From Muricea muricata (lineage: Eukaryota > Cnidaria > Anthozoa > Malacalcyonacea > Plexauridae): a DNA stretch of 64,000 nt. This document shows, one piece after another, positions 24,894 through 37,125 of the stretch; the first letter of the stretch is position 1, and each line of letters begins with the position of its first letter. The notes under the pieces were generated by a model. The model did no database searches, was not told the origin of the DNA, and saw only the letters and a list, made by a program, of their open reading frames with translations. A program made the translations under genes and the position numbers. The DNA lies in the NCBI GenBank assembly GCA_963855995.1, contig OY979717.1:43839544-43903543 (forward strand), in the 5' to 3' direction.

Positions 24894-24931
<38 letters not shown>

Positions 24932-24973
24932 CGAAGCAGAATTCGCCAAGCGTCGGATTGTTCACCCGCCAAT

Positions 24974-25028
<55 letters not shown>

Positions 25029-25437
25029 TTGAACGGTTGTTGCAACAGTAATTCTGCTCAGTACGAGAGGAACCGCAGATTCAGACAACTGGCTCATGCA
25101 CTTGCCTGAAAAGGCAATGGTGCGAAGCTACCATCTGTTGGATTATGATTGAACGCCTCTAAATCAGAATCCGTGCTAGAACGCAACAATTTTCTAACTC
25201 TGGGAAACTTAAGCGAACCAAAATAGAGAGGCGGCGGCCTCCTAGCTAGTCCCGTTTCTCCTGTGTCACAACGTGCCCGTGCTGCATACAATGCGGCCAT
25301 GCACTAAAGCGATCCAAATCTAATTTGCCCAGAGCTAAATCCTTTGCAGACGACTTAAATAAAAACTGGGTATTGTGCGCAGTAGAGTAGCCGTGTTGCT
25401 ACGATCTGCTAAGATTAAGCCCTTGTTCGACGATTTG
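24861..25437 (+). rRNA. 28S rRNA, unit B, 3' part after the insertion
   Basis: Continuation of the gene begun at 14477; sequence identical in appearance to 10776-11352. Confidence 0.93.
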
Positions 25438-25560
25438 CTTCCTCTAATCTTTTCTATTTTCTGTTTGTTTTTTCGTCTCCATTGTAACATACTCCTTGGA
25501 AACCACCCGAGGCGCGCCTGCCTGCCTGCCTGCCTGCCTGCCTGGCTGCCTGGCTGCCCG

Positions 25561-25628
<68 letters not shown>

Positions 25629-26243
25629 CTTGCTTCCTTGCTCGCTTGCTCGCTTGCTCGCTCGCTTGCTTGCTCTCTCGCTCGCTCGCTCGCTTGCTTG
25701 CTTGCTTACTTGGGTGAGGAGGAGCGGAGAGGATGAGAAAACCCCATACATTTCGGTTATAATACTCCGCGTAGCGACGCACCCTAACGGTGCGTGCCGT
25801 CGTCCAGGTGGTCCTTCTCTGGCCACGCCGAACGTGAAGCGTCTGCTTTACGGTTGTGTACGAAATAGTGACGCTTTTCGCTTCTCGTGCTGACGTTGAA
25901 GGGGGTTTGCTTCTGCTCTTTCAGTACTTTAAGGGGAAGAGTATGTGAAAGAAAAATTACGCATGACTATGTGCGATTGTTGTTTCCCGTATCCGTTGGC
26001 GAATCTCTGCTCTTCAGCTAAGAGCGTTTCTGTAGGTGCGTTGCACTTTTGTTGTGCTCCTCTCTACCGTCGCGGTGTGCTTGCAACTTGCCAGTTTGCA
26101 ATTTGAAAGGATTTGCAAAACTTGCAACGTTTGTCGGCACAACGATTACCCTGTAAGACGTGGCAATTGATCGTTCCGACCGTTTCAGTAGCTCTGTTGC
26201 TCACCAGCATGCGCAGCTGCGTGCGCGTTTGTGGTAGAATAGT
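25438..26243 (+). other. rDNA intergenic spacer, second copy
   Basis: About 806 bp, the same as 11353-12146 except for three additional CCTG repeats and a few substitutions (for example TGACTATGTG near 25966). No promoter or terminator motif can be named. Confidence 0.85.
25516..25707. repeat. CCTG/CTTG/CTCG tetranucleotide tract, second copy
   Basis: Same tract as at 11431-11610, 12 bp longer in the pure CCTG part, as expected for slippage. Confidence 0.95.
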
Positions 26244-27833
26244 TAACTGGTTGATCCTGCCAGTATCATATGCTTGTCTCAAAGATTAAGCCATGCATGT
26301 CTAAGTATAAGCACTTGTACTGTGAAACTGCGAATGGCTCATTAAATCAGTTATCGTTTATTTGTTTGTACGCTCTCTTGCTACATGGATAACCGTAGTA
26401 ATTCTAGAGCTAATACATGCGAAAAGTCCCGACTTTCGTGGAAGGGATGTATTTATTAGATTAAAAACCAATGCGGCTTCGCGGCCGCTTCCCGCTTGGT
26501 GATTCATAGTAACTGTTCGAATCGCACGGCCTTCTCTGTTCGTGCCGGCGATGTTTCATTCAAATTTCTGCCCTATCAACTGTCGATGGTAAGGTAATGG
26601 CTTACCATGGTTGCAACGGGTGACGGAGAATTAGGGTTCGATTCCGGAGAGGGAGCCTGAGAAACGGCTACCACATCCAAGGAAGTCAGCAGGCGCGCAA
26701 ATTACCCAATCCTGACGTGGGGAGGTAGTGACAAAAAATAACAATGCAGGGCTTTTTTGTAGTCTTGTAATTGGAATCAGTACAATTTAAATCTCTTAAC
26801 GAGGACCAATTGGAGGGCAAGTCTGGTACCAGCAGCCGCGGTAATTTCAGCTCCAATAGCGTATTGTAAAGTTGTTGCAGTTAAAAAGCTCGTAGTTGGA
26901 TTTCGGGCTCGACGCCGACGGTCAGCCGTAAGGTATGTCACTGTCGGCGTTGGCCTTCTTCGCGCAGACTTCGCGTGCTCTTAACTGAGTGTGCGTTGGA
27001 TACGCGGCATTTACTTTGAAAAAATTAGAGTGCTCAAAGCAGGCTCTCGCTTGGATACATAAGCATGGAATAATGGAATACGACTTTGGTTCTATTTTCC
27101 GTTGGTTTCTCGAACCGAAGTAATGATTAATAGGGATAGTTGGGGGCATTCGTATTTCGTTGTCAGAGGTGAAATTCTTGGATTTACGAAAGACGAACTA
27201 ATGCGAAAGCATTTGCCAAGAATGTTTTCATTAATCAAGAACGAAAGTTAGAGGATCGAAGACGATCAGATACCGTCCTAGTTCTAACCATAAACGATGC
27301 CGACTAGGGATCCGCGAGTGTTATTTGATGACCTCGTTGGCACCTTATGGGAAACCAAAGTCTTTGGGATCCGGGAGAAGTATGGTTGCAAAGCTGAAAC
27401 TTAAAGGAATTGACGGAAGTGCACCACCAGGAGTGGAGCCTGCGGCTTAATTTGACTCAACACGGGAAAACTCACCAGGTTCAGACATAGTAAGGATTGA
27501 CAGATTGAGAGCTCTTTCTTGATTCTATTGGTGGTGGTGCATGGCCGTTCTTAGTTGGTGGAGTGATTTGTCTGGTTAATTCCGTTAACGAACAAGACCT
27601 TGACCTGCTAAATAGTCAGACGATTCTCGAATCGCTCTCGGCTTCTTAGAGGGACTGTTGCGTGTTTAACCAAAGTCAGGAAGGCAATAACAGGTCTGTG
27701 ATGCCCTTAGATGTCCTGGGCCGCACGCGCGCTACACTGACGATGGCAACGAGTTGCTCCTTCGCCGAAAGGTGTGGGTAATCTTTTGAAACATCGTCGT
27801 GCTGGGGATAGATCGTTGTAATTCTCGATCTTG

Positions 27834-27876
<43 letters not shown>

Positions 27877-27877
27877 T

Positions 27878-27923
<46 letters not shown>

Positions 27924-28021
27924 AATGGTTTAGTGAGGTCTCTGGATTGGTACCGTCAGATGAGTTTCGGCCCATTCGACGGACGTCAAAAAGTTGGTCA
28001 AACTTGATCATTTAGAGGAAA

Positions 28022-28068
<47 letters not shown>
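26244..28068 (+). rRNA. 18S rRNA, second copy
   Basis: Same length as the first copy. It has the usual bases where the first copy deviates (T at 26405, A at 27182). It has its own odd base: A at 26828 in GGTACCAGCAGCCGCGG, the otherwise almost invariant GTGCCAGC of the 530 loop, in the decoding region. Confidence 0.97.
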
Positions 28069-28257
28069 CAACGCTGTTGCTGAATATCATCACGTTGCTA
28101 CGCTGTGAACATATAACTGTACAAACCTACAGGGAGGTGATACGTTCTTCGTTCTTAAATGGGTGGATAGCAATATTGATTTTGCCTATTGCCTGGCCCC
28201 TCTCTCACATACCTGCGATACGATTGTCGTCGAGCGTATTTCTCGAACGTCAGCGTA
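28069..28257 (+). other. ITS1, third unit
   Basis: Complete ITS1, almost identical to 13972-14160. Confidence 0.92.
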
Positions 28258-28415
28258 CACATCTTTCAACGGCGGATCTCTTGGTTCGCGCATCGATGAA
28301 GAACGCAGCAAACTGCGATACGTAGTGTGAATTGCAGAAGTACGCGAGTCATCGAGTCTTTGAACGCAAATTGCGTTCTCGGTTATGCCGAGAGCATGTC
28401 TGCCTGAGTGCGTGT
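28258..28415 (+). rRNA. 5.8S rRNA, unit C
   Basis: Has the usual base at both positions where copies A and B deviate, so it is the most conventional of the three 5.8S genes. Confidence 0.95.
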
Positions 28416-28567
28416 TTAAAAATAGGCAACACAACGTTTGAGGCGTTGCACCGCACGGTATCGTTCGTTCATCCCTCCAAATTGATATAAATGTTACGGA
28501 TGCGGGCACGGCCAAAAGTATCCTTTGACCTTGCACATGCATCCTCTAACACAACAACAACATGTTC
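28416..28567 (+). other. ITS2, unit C
   Basis: About 152 bp, with fewer CAA repeats before 28S than the other two copies. Confidence 0.9.
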
Positions 28568-28590
28568 TTAACCTCAGGTCAGGCAAGATT

Positions 28591-28646
<56 letters not shown>

Positions 28647-28904
28647 TTCTGTAATGGCGAATGAAGTGGGATCAGCTCAACTTGCAAATCTCCGTTGCAT
28701 TGCAGCGGCGAATTGTAGTCTCGAGAAGTATTGTCCAGGCGCGATCGACCATGCTCAAGTTGCTTGGAACAGCACGTCGTAGAGAGTGACAACCCCGTGC
28801 GTGGCCGTGGCCGAGCGCCCGCGAACTACTTTCGAAGAGTCGGGTTGTTTGGGAATGCAGCCCAAAACGGGTGGTAAACTCCATCTAAAGCTAAATACGA
28901 GCAC

Positions 28905-28949
<45 letters not shown>

Positions 28950-29692
28950 TTTGAAAAGAGAGTTAAAAAGTACGCGAAACCGTTGAAAGGGAAGCGAATG
29001 GAGTTAGCAATTTGCTCTGTCGGATTCAGTCGTTCGTTCGCCGCGACGGTCGTGTTCTCGATCCGAGCGGACGGGACGTGAACGGATACGGCGTGCGATC
29101 GGCGCACTTTCGGCGGACAAGCGTCAGCATCGATCGGTCGTCGGTGAAAAGCACTCGAGGAAGGTGAACCGCATCTGGTTGTTAAGCCTCGTAATCGCCT
29201 GGCCCATTGCCGACCGTTCCCTCTGCGACGTGTGCATCGATGCCTGGCAGCTCGAACTGTCGGCTCGGCGTGTCGACTGTGGCGGACGGCACGCCTGTGC
29301 GCACGAACAGCCGCCGATCGACAGTTCGATGCTCGCACATGACGCGTCTAAAATGCCGACGATCATACGGCCTCATTCGACCCGTCTTGAAACACGGACC
29401 AAGGAGTCTAACATGTGTGCAAGTCGCCGGGTGATCGAAACCCGTGGGCGCAATGAAAGTGAACGTGCGCCGAGGTGAGAAGCAACCATGTGCAGCATCA
29501 TCGACCGACCTATTCTGCTCACAGAAAGGTTCGAGTAAGAGCATACATGTTGGGACCCGAAAGATGGTGAACTATGCCTGAATAGGGCGAAGCCAGCGGA
29601 AACATTGGTGGAAGCCCGTAGCGATTCTGACGTGCAAATCGATCGTCAAATTTGGGTATAGCGGCGAAAGACTAATCGAACCATCTAGTAGT

Positions 29693-29728
<36 letters not shown>

Positions 29729-30008
29729 TTCAGCATGCAGTTTTATCAGGTAAAGCGAATGATTAGAGGTCTTAGGGTCGAAATGACCTTAACCTATTCT
29801 CAAATTTTAAATTGGTAAGAAGTCTGACTTGCTTGATTGAAGCCAGACACTCGAATGCGAGCTCTTAGTGGGCCATTTTTGGTAAGTAGAACTGGCGATG
29901 CGGGATTAACCGAACGCCGTGTTAAGGTGCCAAAGTCGACGTTCATAAGATCCCAAAAAAGGTGTTGGTCGATATTGACAGCAGGACGGTGGCCATGGAA
30001 GTCGGAAT

Positions 30009-30042
<34 letters not shown>

Positions 30043-30437
30043 TCGACTAGCCCTGAAAAATAATGGCGCTCAAGCGTCGCACCTATACTCGGCCGTCGGT
30101 GCAAGTGCAAGGTGCCGGCGAGTAGGAGGGCGCGGCGGTCGTGATGCACCCTTTGGCGTGAGCCAGGGTGAAACGGCCGCTGGTGCACATCTTGGTGGTA
30201 GTAGCAAATATTCAAATGAGAACTTTGAAGACCGAAGTTGAGAAAGGTTCCATGTGAACAGCAGTTGGACATGGGTTAGTCGATCCTAAGAGATAGGGAA
30301 ATTCTGTGACAAAGCGTCCCATTCGTGGACCGCCCGTCGAAAGGGAATCGGGTTAATATTCCCGAACCGGAACGAGGATACTGTCACGCAGTGACACCGG
30401 CGGCAACGCAACCGAACTCGGAGACGTCGGGAGAGCC
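28568..30437 (+). pseudogene. 28S rRNA, unit C, truncated at the array edge
   Basis: This 28S runs from its normal 5' end and stops after about 1.87 kb at GAGAGCC, matching unit A up to about 2235; beyond 30437 there is no rDNA. The first ~1 kb closely matches unit B. From about 29600 to 30437 it accumulates roughly 25 differences from A and B, some at conserved places (GTAGTTGGTTCCC near 29690, where A and B have the usual TAGCTGG). It lacks the insertion site and the peptidyl-transferase region, so it is a pseudogene. It marks the right border of the array, or of this rDNA block. Confidence 0.9.
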
Positions 30438-31620
30438 AGCATGCCTACGAAACGCAAATCAATGCGATGGCATTGAGCTCTACTAGCAGAGAGCTATCTG
30501 GTTTTAAGGCGCCAGAAACCTGCCTTTCACACCTCCTAGTAAAGAAGGAGTTTGATGGAGCAAGGGGACCATGTTGGACTTTTTATAGAAAAAGAGCTGC
30601 TCAGTTTCTGTTTTTTATCCCAATCATTCTAAACCTTCCCACCCCAATTAAGATATACCATAACTTATCTAAACCTAGCCTAACCCCAACCTAATGTAAT
30701 CTAATATAATGTAATCTAAGACCACCAAATGAAAGCAAAAGAAACTGAAGAATTCAATTGCATTATGTTTATATTATTGAAAGTGTGTAGATCATGTAAG
30801 AAAAAGCAAGTGCTACTTTTTAATTAGATACATTCCTTAAATTACATTCCATTTGTAATGTAAGCAAAATTAGCACCAGTAACATTGGTATTATTTTCAG
30901 CACCATGATTAAAATAGTTCATTTGTTGTGGAGCACAGAAAAATTTCAGTGAAAATATTGAGGCGTCTTTCAACGCTACATAGTTGTCATTATAATATTT
31001 CTTATCAAATATTACAATATATTGTACAGTATAGGTTAGAACAAGCAAAAGTTAAAAAACTGATAAACTGCCAAAGTTTTAGGAGCAACAAGTCGTTTAT
31101 TTTAGTTAGATATATAATAAAGTATACTTATTTATCTAGTTTAAGCAAACAATTACATACAAGGTAATATACATACACTGATATACATTACTCACATTTA
31201 CTCGTATTTCAAATCTTATTTAACAAATGAATCAAAACCGGAAAGAATAACCTGAAATTCACAAGATGGCTTAGATGTGAAGTAATAGAAAATACAAAAA
31301 GAGAGGAACAAGAAAAATTCTCAAAACATCATGTTATAGTATGTACCATATGCACATCCTTTGTCAGTAGATGAAATTGGCCTGACTGTGGGGACTTTAT
31401 AACTTTATTTTATATATAAACCAGTAAATACATATATGCAGTGTTTCCTTGCTCACTTCATCTGCAACATATTGCAATACTATTTGAATTACCAGCTGTG
31501 AATCTACCAACTTGTGTCATTTGCATTCCTTTTGGTGAAAGATTTGCATAATTACTGGGTAGATCATTAATCTAAGGTAAGAACAAGGGTTATGTTGCTC
31601 TATAAAATTTATGTGAGGTT
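30438..31620. other. AT-rich DNA next to the rDNA border
   Basis: No gene recognised. There is a stretch of CCTAACC/TAATGTAATCTAATATAATG near 30640-30720, and otherwise plain AT-rich sequence. No element end or target duplication is visible at the border itself. Confidence 0.6.
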
Positions 31621-31624
31621 ATTA

Positions 31625-32930
31625 CTATTTGAAACAGTACCCACATCTGTATGATACCTGGGCCTCTCGCATGAAAAAAATGTAATACGAAGGAGATGCT
31701 TTTACAACTTTAGTTCCAACTTGCGATTTCCTAAGGAACTTATTGATCACTTCATCAACACTAGGTTCAATTTCCTGGTGAATATGCATTAGAGCCAAAC
31801 CAACCAAGCAGTCCTCTACCAAGGTGCTCCAGCTATATGTCTTCAGCCTTTTCAATGCTGAGAATGAGCGCTCGCATTCACATGATGTAACTGGTAGAGT
31901 TGCTAAGATGCGAAGGGAAATTTTAATATTATCAAACCCATGATCATGAAAATTTACATGTTTTAAGTGTGGCAGTAATACTATCAGGCCTTGAACCTTG
32001 ATATGTTTCCCAATAAAACTTCCAAAGATCTGACTCACCATCAAGAGCTAATGAATTAGGAAGATCATCTTCATAGAAATTAATAAAAATTTTACACTTC
32101 TCTTTCCAATCTTGGGAATCAGAAGCAGTTAACACTGAAATCCTTCACCCGATCCGAACGTTGTATCCCAATAAAATTATTGTCTCCAATAAATTATTGG
32201 GATTGTTACGGTTAGGGTCGGGGTTGGGGTCTGGGTCAGGGTTCATTTTATATGCATGCAATGACAATTCCAGTAACTATTGGAATTATCAAACGTTGTA
32301 AACAGTAATTTTATTGGAATACAACGTTCGGATCGGTTGAATCCTTTTAGAAGGAACAATACTCAAATCATAATAACTGTTAATACTTAATAGTGCTGAA
32401 ATCAAAGCTTGTTTGCAAATCAAGATTTAGGTGGTCAAGATTTAGGAGTAGAAACTAAAGGATTATCCCTATGTTTTTGTTTTGAAGCACACTTTGGCAT
32501 TTTTTCTTCAATTGAAACATTGTCTGCTAGTGCCACAGCTCTAGTATGCCAACGATCATGGTACAAATCAGCCTCATTTCTCATAGTAATGCCCAGGTTC
32601 TTTAATGCATAATTAAATGAATGCCATCCATTATGTCAATGGCTCTAGCTTGCATACATGAATATTTAATAAAACGTTTTAATATGCGCAATATGTAAAG
32701 TAGCATAGTAGTTTAACACGTAATATAACATAATTTTTTGTCGAGGGTATCTACATTGTACTATTTTCAACTGTAAAGTTTTTGTTGTCTTACCTTAAAG
32801 CCACGTGGGCTATCTTTCTCTGTGCTTTGAGGAGCTGTGGCAGATAATCGCTATAGATTTGTCCTAAAACCTCCCTGTTATCGCTAGATAGAGCAGACAA
32901 CACGCGATATAACATGCTTGAAGAACCCAT
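31625..32930 (-). pseudogene. hAT-superfamily transposase relic
   Basis: A probable first exon (32794-32930) begins MGSSSMLYRVLSALSSD and ends at a good splice donor (AAG|GTAAGA). The next segment reads AIDIMDGIHLIM, then after a one-base shift LKNLGITMRNEADLYHDRW, and PKCASKQKHRDN, which resembles the R-Q-HR-N motif of hAT transposases. The C-terminal part (31625-32135) has LPVTSCECERSFSALKRLK and LALMHIHQEI, characteristic of the hAT dimerisation domain. A 194-bp inverted-repeat element (32146-32339) is inserted in the coding region, and several frames are broken. The DNA-binding zinc finger and a clear catalytic core are not visible. It could equally be a domesticated ZMYM-like gene derived from hAT that later decayed. 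Confidence 0.75.
32146..32339. mobile_element. 194-bp inverted-repeat element (MITE) in the hAT relic
   Basis: The ends are inverted repeats of about 35 bp, starting CACCCGATCCGAACGTTGTA on the left and ending TACAACGTTCGGATCGGTTG on the right. AATCCTT flanks it on both sides (32139-32145 and 32340-32346), a likely target-site duplication. The middle holds a G-rich GGTTAGGGTCGGGGTTGGGG stretch. It has no coding capacity. Confidence 0.8.
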
Positions 32931-32960
32931 AATCGATCATAAATGAGCACGCGTTTCAAT

Positions 32961-33130
32961 TCACTGACCGCTGCATTTCGTGCTCAAGTTAGTTGAAAAC
33001 AATAGAACGTTAACATGTAGCATTATGGAGCGCAAGTAAGTCAAGATTTGAGTTGACCAATCACGCAGCACGGTTTTGACTAACTTGACTAACTTTGACT
33101 GATTTGAGCACGAAAGCATCTGTCAGTGGT
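32961..33130. repeat. Short inverted-repeat element
   Basis: CACTGAC...TTCGTGCTCAA at the left is the imperfect complement of TTGAGCACGAAAGCATCTGTCAGTG at the right. It is a probable small MITE just upstream of the hAT relic; no clean target duplication was found. Confidence 0.5.
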
Positions 33131-34691
33131 TTCCTCTGAAGTTAGAAAAGTAAGTCGGAAGAAAATCAGCCTCCTAAGTCAATCAAGGGGTAATCAACTA
33201 AGCGATTGACGGTTTTTATGGGGGAGGGTGAACATGATATTAAATGGCGACCTAGGCTCTCATAATTCAATAAATCAATTGCGCATAATACTGTACGCGA
33301 AGAATTCGAGCAACAAAAGTTTAAACCGCGTTCTTGCTCGGATTTTGACGAAAAATCTGACTTCAATTTATGCTAAATATAAAATTTAAGTAGGTGAATC
33401 TTCAATGGTTTTGTAAGTTAGAATAAATTGATATTGAATGTAATTCGTGACTTTGTTACGTTAGTCGCTTGACTAACTTGACTACTGCTAGATGCGCCAC
33501 CGCCGCGTTCGAAAATTATAAGCTCCATGTTAAAAAATTCTGCTAGGTAACTAAACTACCTGCCTCGTCCCCAGTCGCTTTTTATTTTAGTACTTTTTAA
33601 AGTACTTTTAAGTTTAACACAGTTATGTATATAGCTCAAAGTAGTTGAATACAGTAATGTATATAGCTCAAAGTACTTGGGGGATGATGGGAAGGCGAGA
33701 AGAGAGGAAGCGACTGGCAAATCCTGCATACAAAATGGCGGCGTTTGAGATGACAGATTCGACAGTCGATACAAATATTTTTCCTCGACCCATTCACAGT
33801 GCATTTCAAGCTAAAAATCATTTGTCCTGAAAACAAATGCTCCGAAAAGCAATAAATTATTCTTTGAAGCCCAACATAAACAGTAGGTGCCAAAAGTATG
33901 AGTCCAGTTGATTATAAGGGGGGTCCCCATTATATTATTAGCTAACATTACCGCTCTCACGCTCTGCATCACAACCCAAGTATTTTTGCTAAATCAAGTA
34001 ATTTAAACAAGTAAATACATAATTTTAGTACTTGATGTCTGAAATTTTCCCCTTTGAAATATCTTGTACTATTAATTTCACAATAGATTTAGCATTGTCA
34101 ATGTGAAATATCACTCTAACATGGAGCAATTACATGCTATGGCTTGATGTCTTAGCTCGTAGTTACCCACTTGATTTTTTCTTTAAAATGTTGCTAATAG
34201 TTTGGTATATAATAATATAAACATGGTAAACAATTTAAAGCAAAAATGTTGGAAACAGTCTTAGAGCATAGTGGACATGCTTGAGTCAGTTGAGTGTAAC
34301 TACTGCAAATAGTTTAAGGACGCGAAATAAGCATGTTTATATAGGTACTTAAAAATTCCCGATATAATCTTGTCTCTGTTTCTTCACAAAAATTGGACTG
34401 AACTCATATTTTTGGCACGTACTAGACAGTAAGATTTAAAATAATAAATTTTATTAGTAACGTTTCGTCTTTAACTTAAGACATCTTCAGACTAAATAGT
34501 ATAGAATAATTACATGAGATTTGAATATATATGTGCTATTAAATTATATATTTACAAGGTGTTATGTTACATGGTAGTAAGGAAGGTAAAGGATAGAATG
34601 GTTTGACCCATACCCCCCCCTCAATAAAAGAGGCCTAGTGGCTAGTTCTGACTGTGTAAATTGCACAAAAATTAAATAATCATTTGAGGTC
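33131..34691. other. Intergenic, nothing recognised
   Basis: AT-rich DNA with short direct repeats (ATGTATATAGCTCAAAGTA near 33625 and 33658). Open frames of 60-85 codons at 33556-33893 show no recognisable motif. Confidence 0.5.
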
Positions 34692-35003
34692 TTACATTGT
34701 GTTCCAGCGCAATGAAAGACTGGGCATTGATTGTAACATAACAACAGTTTTTGAGTTCCTAATGTTGCTTATGAGCCCCAGTGTTTGTAAGCCACATAGG
34801 ATCTTGTGAGAATTGGTCTTAAGAATGTTCCAACTTCTTGGATTCGAAATAACTAACGACTCAACTACATCATACACAAGTGGGCACTCTTTTCCAAATG
34901 CTTCTAAAATTTCTTGAAAAAGCATAGGGTTAATGCTGTTAGCATATTCTAAAACTGAAGAACCTCGAATGTTCTTATCACAGATGTCTTCCAAGGTTCT
35001 CAT
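34692..35003 (-). CDS. Unrecognised 103-codon ORF, possible exon or relic
   Basis: The frame begins MRTLEDICDKNIRGSS and continues with evenly mixed hydrophobic and charged residues (LFQEILEAFGKECPLVY), which looks protein-like and not random. Upstream on the same strand, short frames with similar composition appear (KLVESLKTSNGIVDEICN near 35200; EISKMMAIEASSYHLSK near 35060) but are separated by stops. It may be the remains of a multi-exon transposon gene. I recognise no family and propose no function. Confidence 0.3.
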   Translation of the reverse strand: MRTLEDICDKNIRGSSVLEYANSINPMLFQEILEAFGKECPLVYDVVESLVISNPRSWNILKTNSHKILCGLQTLGLISNIRNSKTVVMLQSMPSLSLRWNTM

Positions 35004-35419
35004 TTCATTTTTAATAATGGCTTGCTACACCTTTGATAGATGATATGAACTGGCTTCAATGGCCATCATTTTTGATATCTCAGCTTCATACTGTACATGG
35101 TAACAAGAGCTGTTACATATTCATCACTTTTACACCACCTTCATTGTGTGTTGTTACAAAAGTCTGTTACAAATTTCATCCACAATGCCATTGGATGTTT
35201 TTAAACTTTCAACCAGTTTTGATAAATCATCTTTAAAACAGTAGCAATGACATTAAAATCATTAATTAACATTATGTTATTCATCTTAATGTAAAAACAT
35301 AAAATTTATGGTTTTAATTAATTCTAGAAAATCCTTGTTAATGAAATTTAATAATGTTAGAGAAATTACGGAAGCTTGCTATTTTTGATGAAACTGCTAT
35401 AAGATGAAACACTTATTAA

Positions 35420-35813
35420 GGTGGCTCGATAGTCAGAATTCATTAGAAATTTTATGTCTCTACGATTAAATGTCTTGTCGTGAATGCTTGAGCTTCATTT
35501 TAGTTCATTGCACAGCTCTACAGCACTGTTTGCTGTATTTAAAAAAGAATTTCTTAAAAGTTTGCCTGAACATAGAAATCACGTTTCTTGTTGGAACTCG
35601 TTTCTAATTATAAGTTCATTTGCATAAACTCCACACCTTACCTATGACAACAATGTCTCTGGACATACGAACGGTAGGAATATAAAACTTTTCCAATTAT
35701 GAAGACAACCAGCAGAGCTATGCAATGAACTAAACTAAGCTTTACACGCGCACTGTAAAAGATTCTATGGCGAAAGAAGTATTATGTGCTATGAGTTAGA
35801 CTATCGAGCCACC
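35420..35813. mobile_element. 394-bp MITE with TTAA duplication
   Basis: The termini GGTGGCTCGATAGTC and GACTATCGAGCCACC are perfect inverted complements. TTAA flanks both sides (35416-35419 and 35814-35817). TTAA duplications are made by piggyBac and Kolobok transposases. The ends differ from those of the Kolobok element at 42724, so another transposase would be needed. No coding sequence. Confidence 0.85.
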
Positions 35814-35945
35814 TTAAAGACTCATTCATAAATGGACCAAATGTGCGTCATAAGGCAAATTGCTATTGTGCTGTGTTAAATTGAACATTGAGTTGTGTTA
35901 AACTGAACATTGCAACATACCAGATGGAACTGAGTTATCGTCCTG

Positions 35946-36185
35946 GGGCCGGTTGTATCAAAGGCGTTTAGCTTAAACGGTGGATAAGTCAAAAATATAA
36001 AACAAGTTTGCATGTTGTATAAACAAACCAGCTAAAGTTATTTGACCTGAGAAGAACAATTATATACAAAACTAAATATTTATTCTATTAAATCCATAAT
36101 TTTGGTTGCGTACTAGATGTAAACGTGATTTTTAAATTTCACTTATCCACCGTTTAAGCTAAACGCCTTTGATACAACCGGTCCC
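35946..36185. mobile_element. 240-bp MITE with long inverted repeats
   Basis: The left end GGGCCGGTTGTATCAAAGGC continues into GTTTAGCTTAAACGGTGGATAAGT, and the right end is its near-perfect complement (one difference, GGGACC). Arms are about 45 bp. The target duplication is not clear; at most a 2-bp TG. Confidence 0.8.
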
Positions 36186-37125
36186 TGATCAATTTAATGG
36201 CTTGTTTGACATGTTTTGTACTTCATTGCCAAATTTGCATAATAAGTTATAAATACAGTGAAGGAAAATATATCACAAATTATAATTATCTACTAGTGTA
36301 TTAAGTATTATATATGAGATACATTTTCTAGACATTTTTGTTTGAAGTCTGTACATGTACATGACCTTGTTTCTTTAAATGGGGTGTCATGGAGAAAGTA
36401 TAAATAGAGCTGATCGATCACATTAATTTGAAGTTTTTCAGGTATCAGGTCTCTTTTATGATTCGACAGAATTATTAACATTCATATATAAGTTTTAAAG
36501 ATGCTGTGTTGTAACCTTTAAATACTGCATGTGCAGCATGACACCTCTAGGGGATGAAAAAGACTATAGTGAGTACACACTACTGTTTAACTAACAAAAT
36601 CACATGATGTCACTGCTTTCACTGCTGTATTGAGAATTTTTAACTTGACAGGCTACTGTAACTTGTAAAGCGCTACATGCACTTGTTAATTTTCCTGCAT
36701 ACAGGTCAACAATTAGACTTAATTAGTTGAACATTTTTAACAACAAAAATAAAAAAAGGGATATCAGGAGTTCTTTAATTCTACAAAAGAGCCCCCCCCC
36801 TCTGGACTTTACATGCCTCAAAAAATTTAGTAGCATTAAGTTTACTTTGTTAAATGGCAATGTATAAACTATAAGGTACATTGAAAAGGATACTGTTTAC
36901 AACTGCCCCTTCTTTCACGTCTTGCATAAACGCCAGGGAAATATTCCTTTGCATGGCGTAAAATAAATATTCTTTTATCTGGTCCAAAATTAAGACAAGA
37001 TAAAACAGATTCCACGCTCATTTCACATCCTCCTTGCACTTGAAATGCCTGTTTATCCTGCATTCGAGATCTCTGTTCCGCTCGAAAACTTGGCATCCTC
37101 AAGGTTTGCCACCTATGTATGCGCT
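36186..37125. other. Intergenic, nothing certain
   Basis: AT-rich, with a short poly-C run near 36790. A 92-codon minus-strand frame at 36869-37147 has no recognisable motif. Confidence 0.45.

Noticed and set aside
32200-32245. Telomere-like repeat GGTTAGGGTCGGGG
   Set aside because: Short and degenerate, and located in the middle of a MITE; not a telomeric array.
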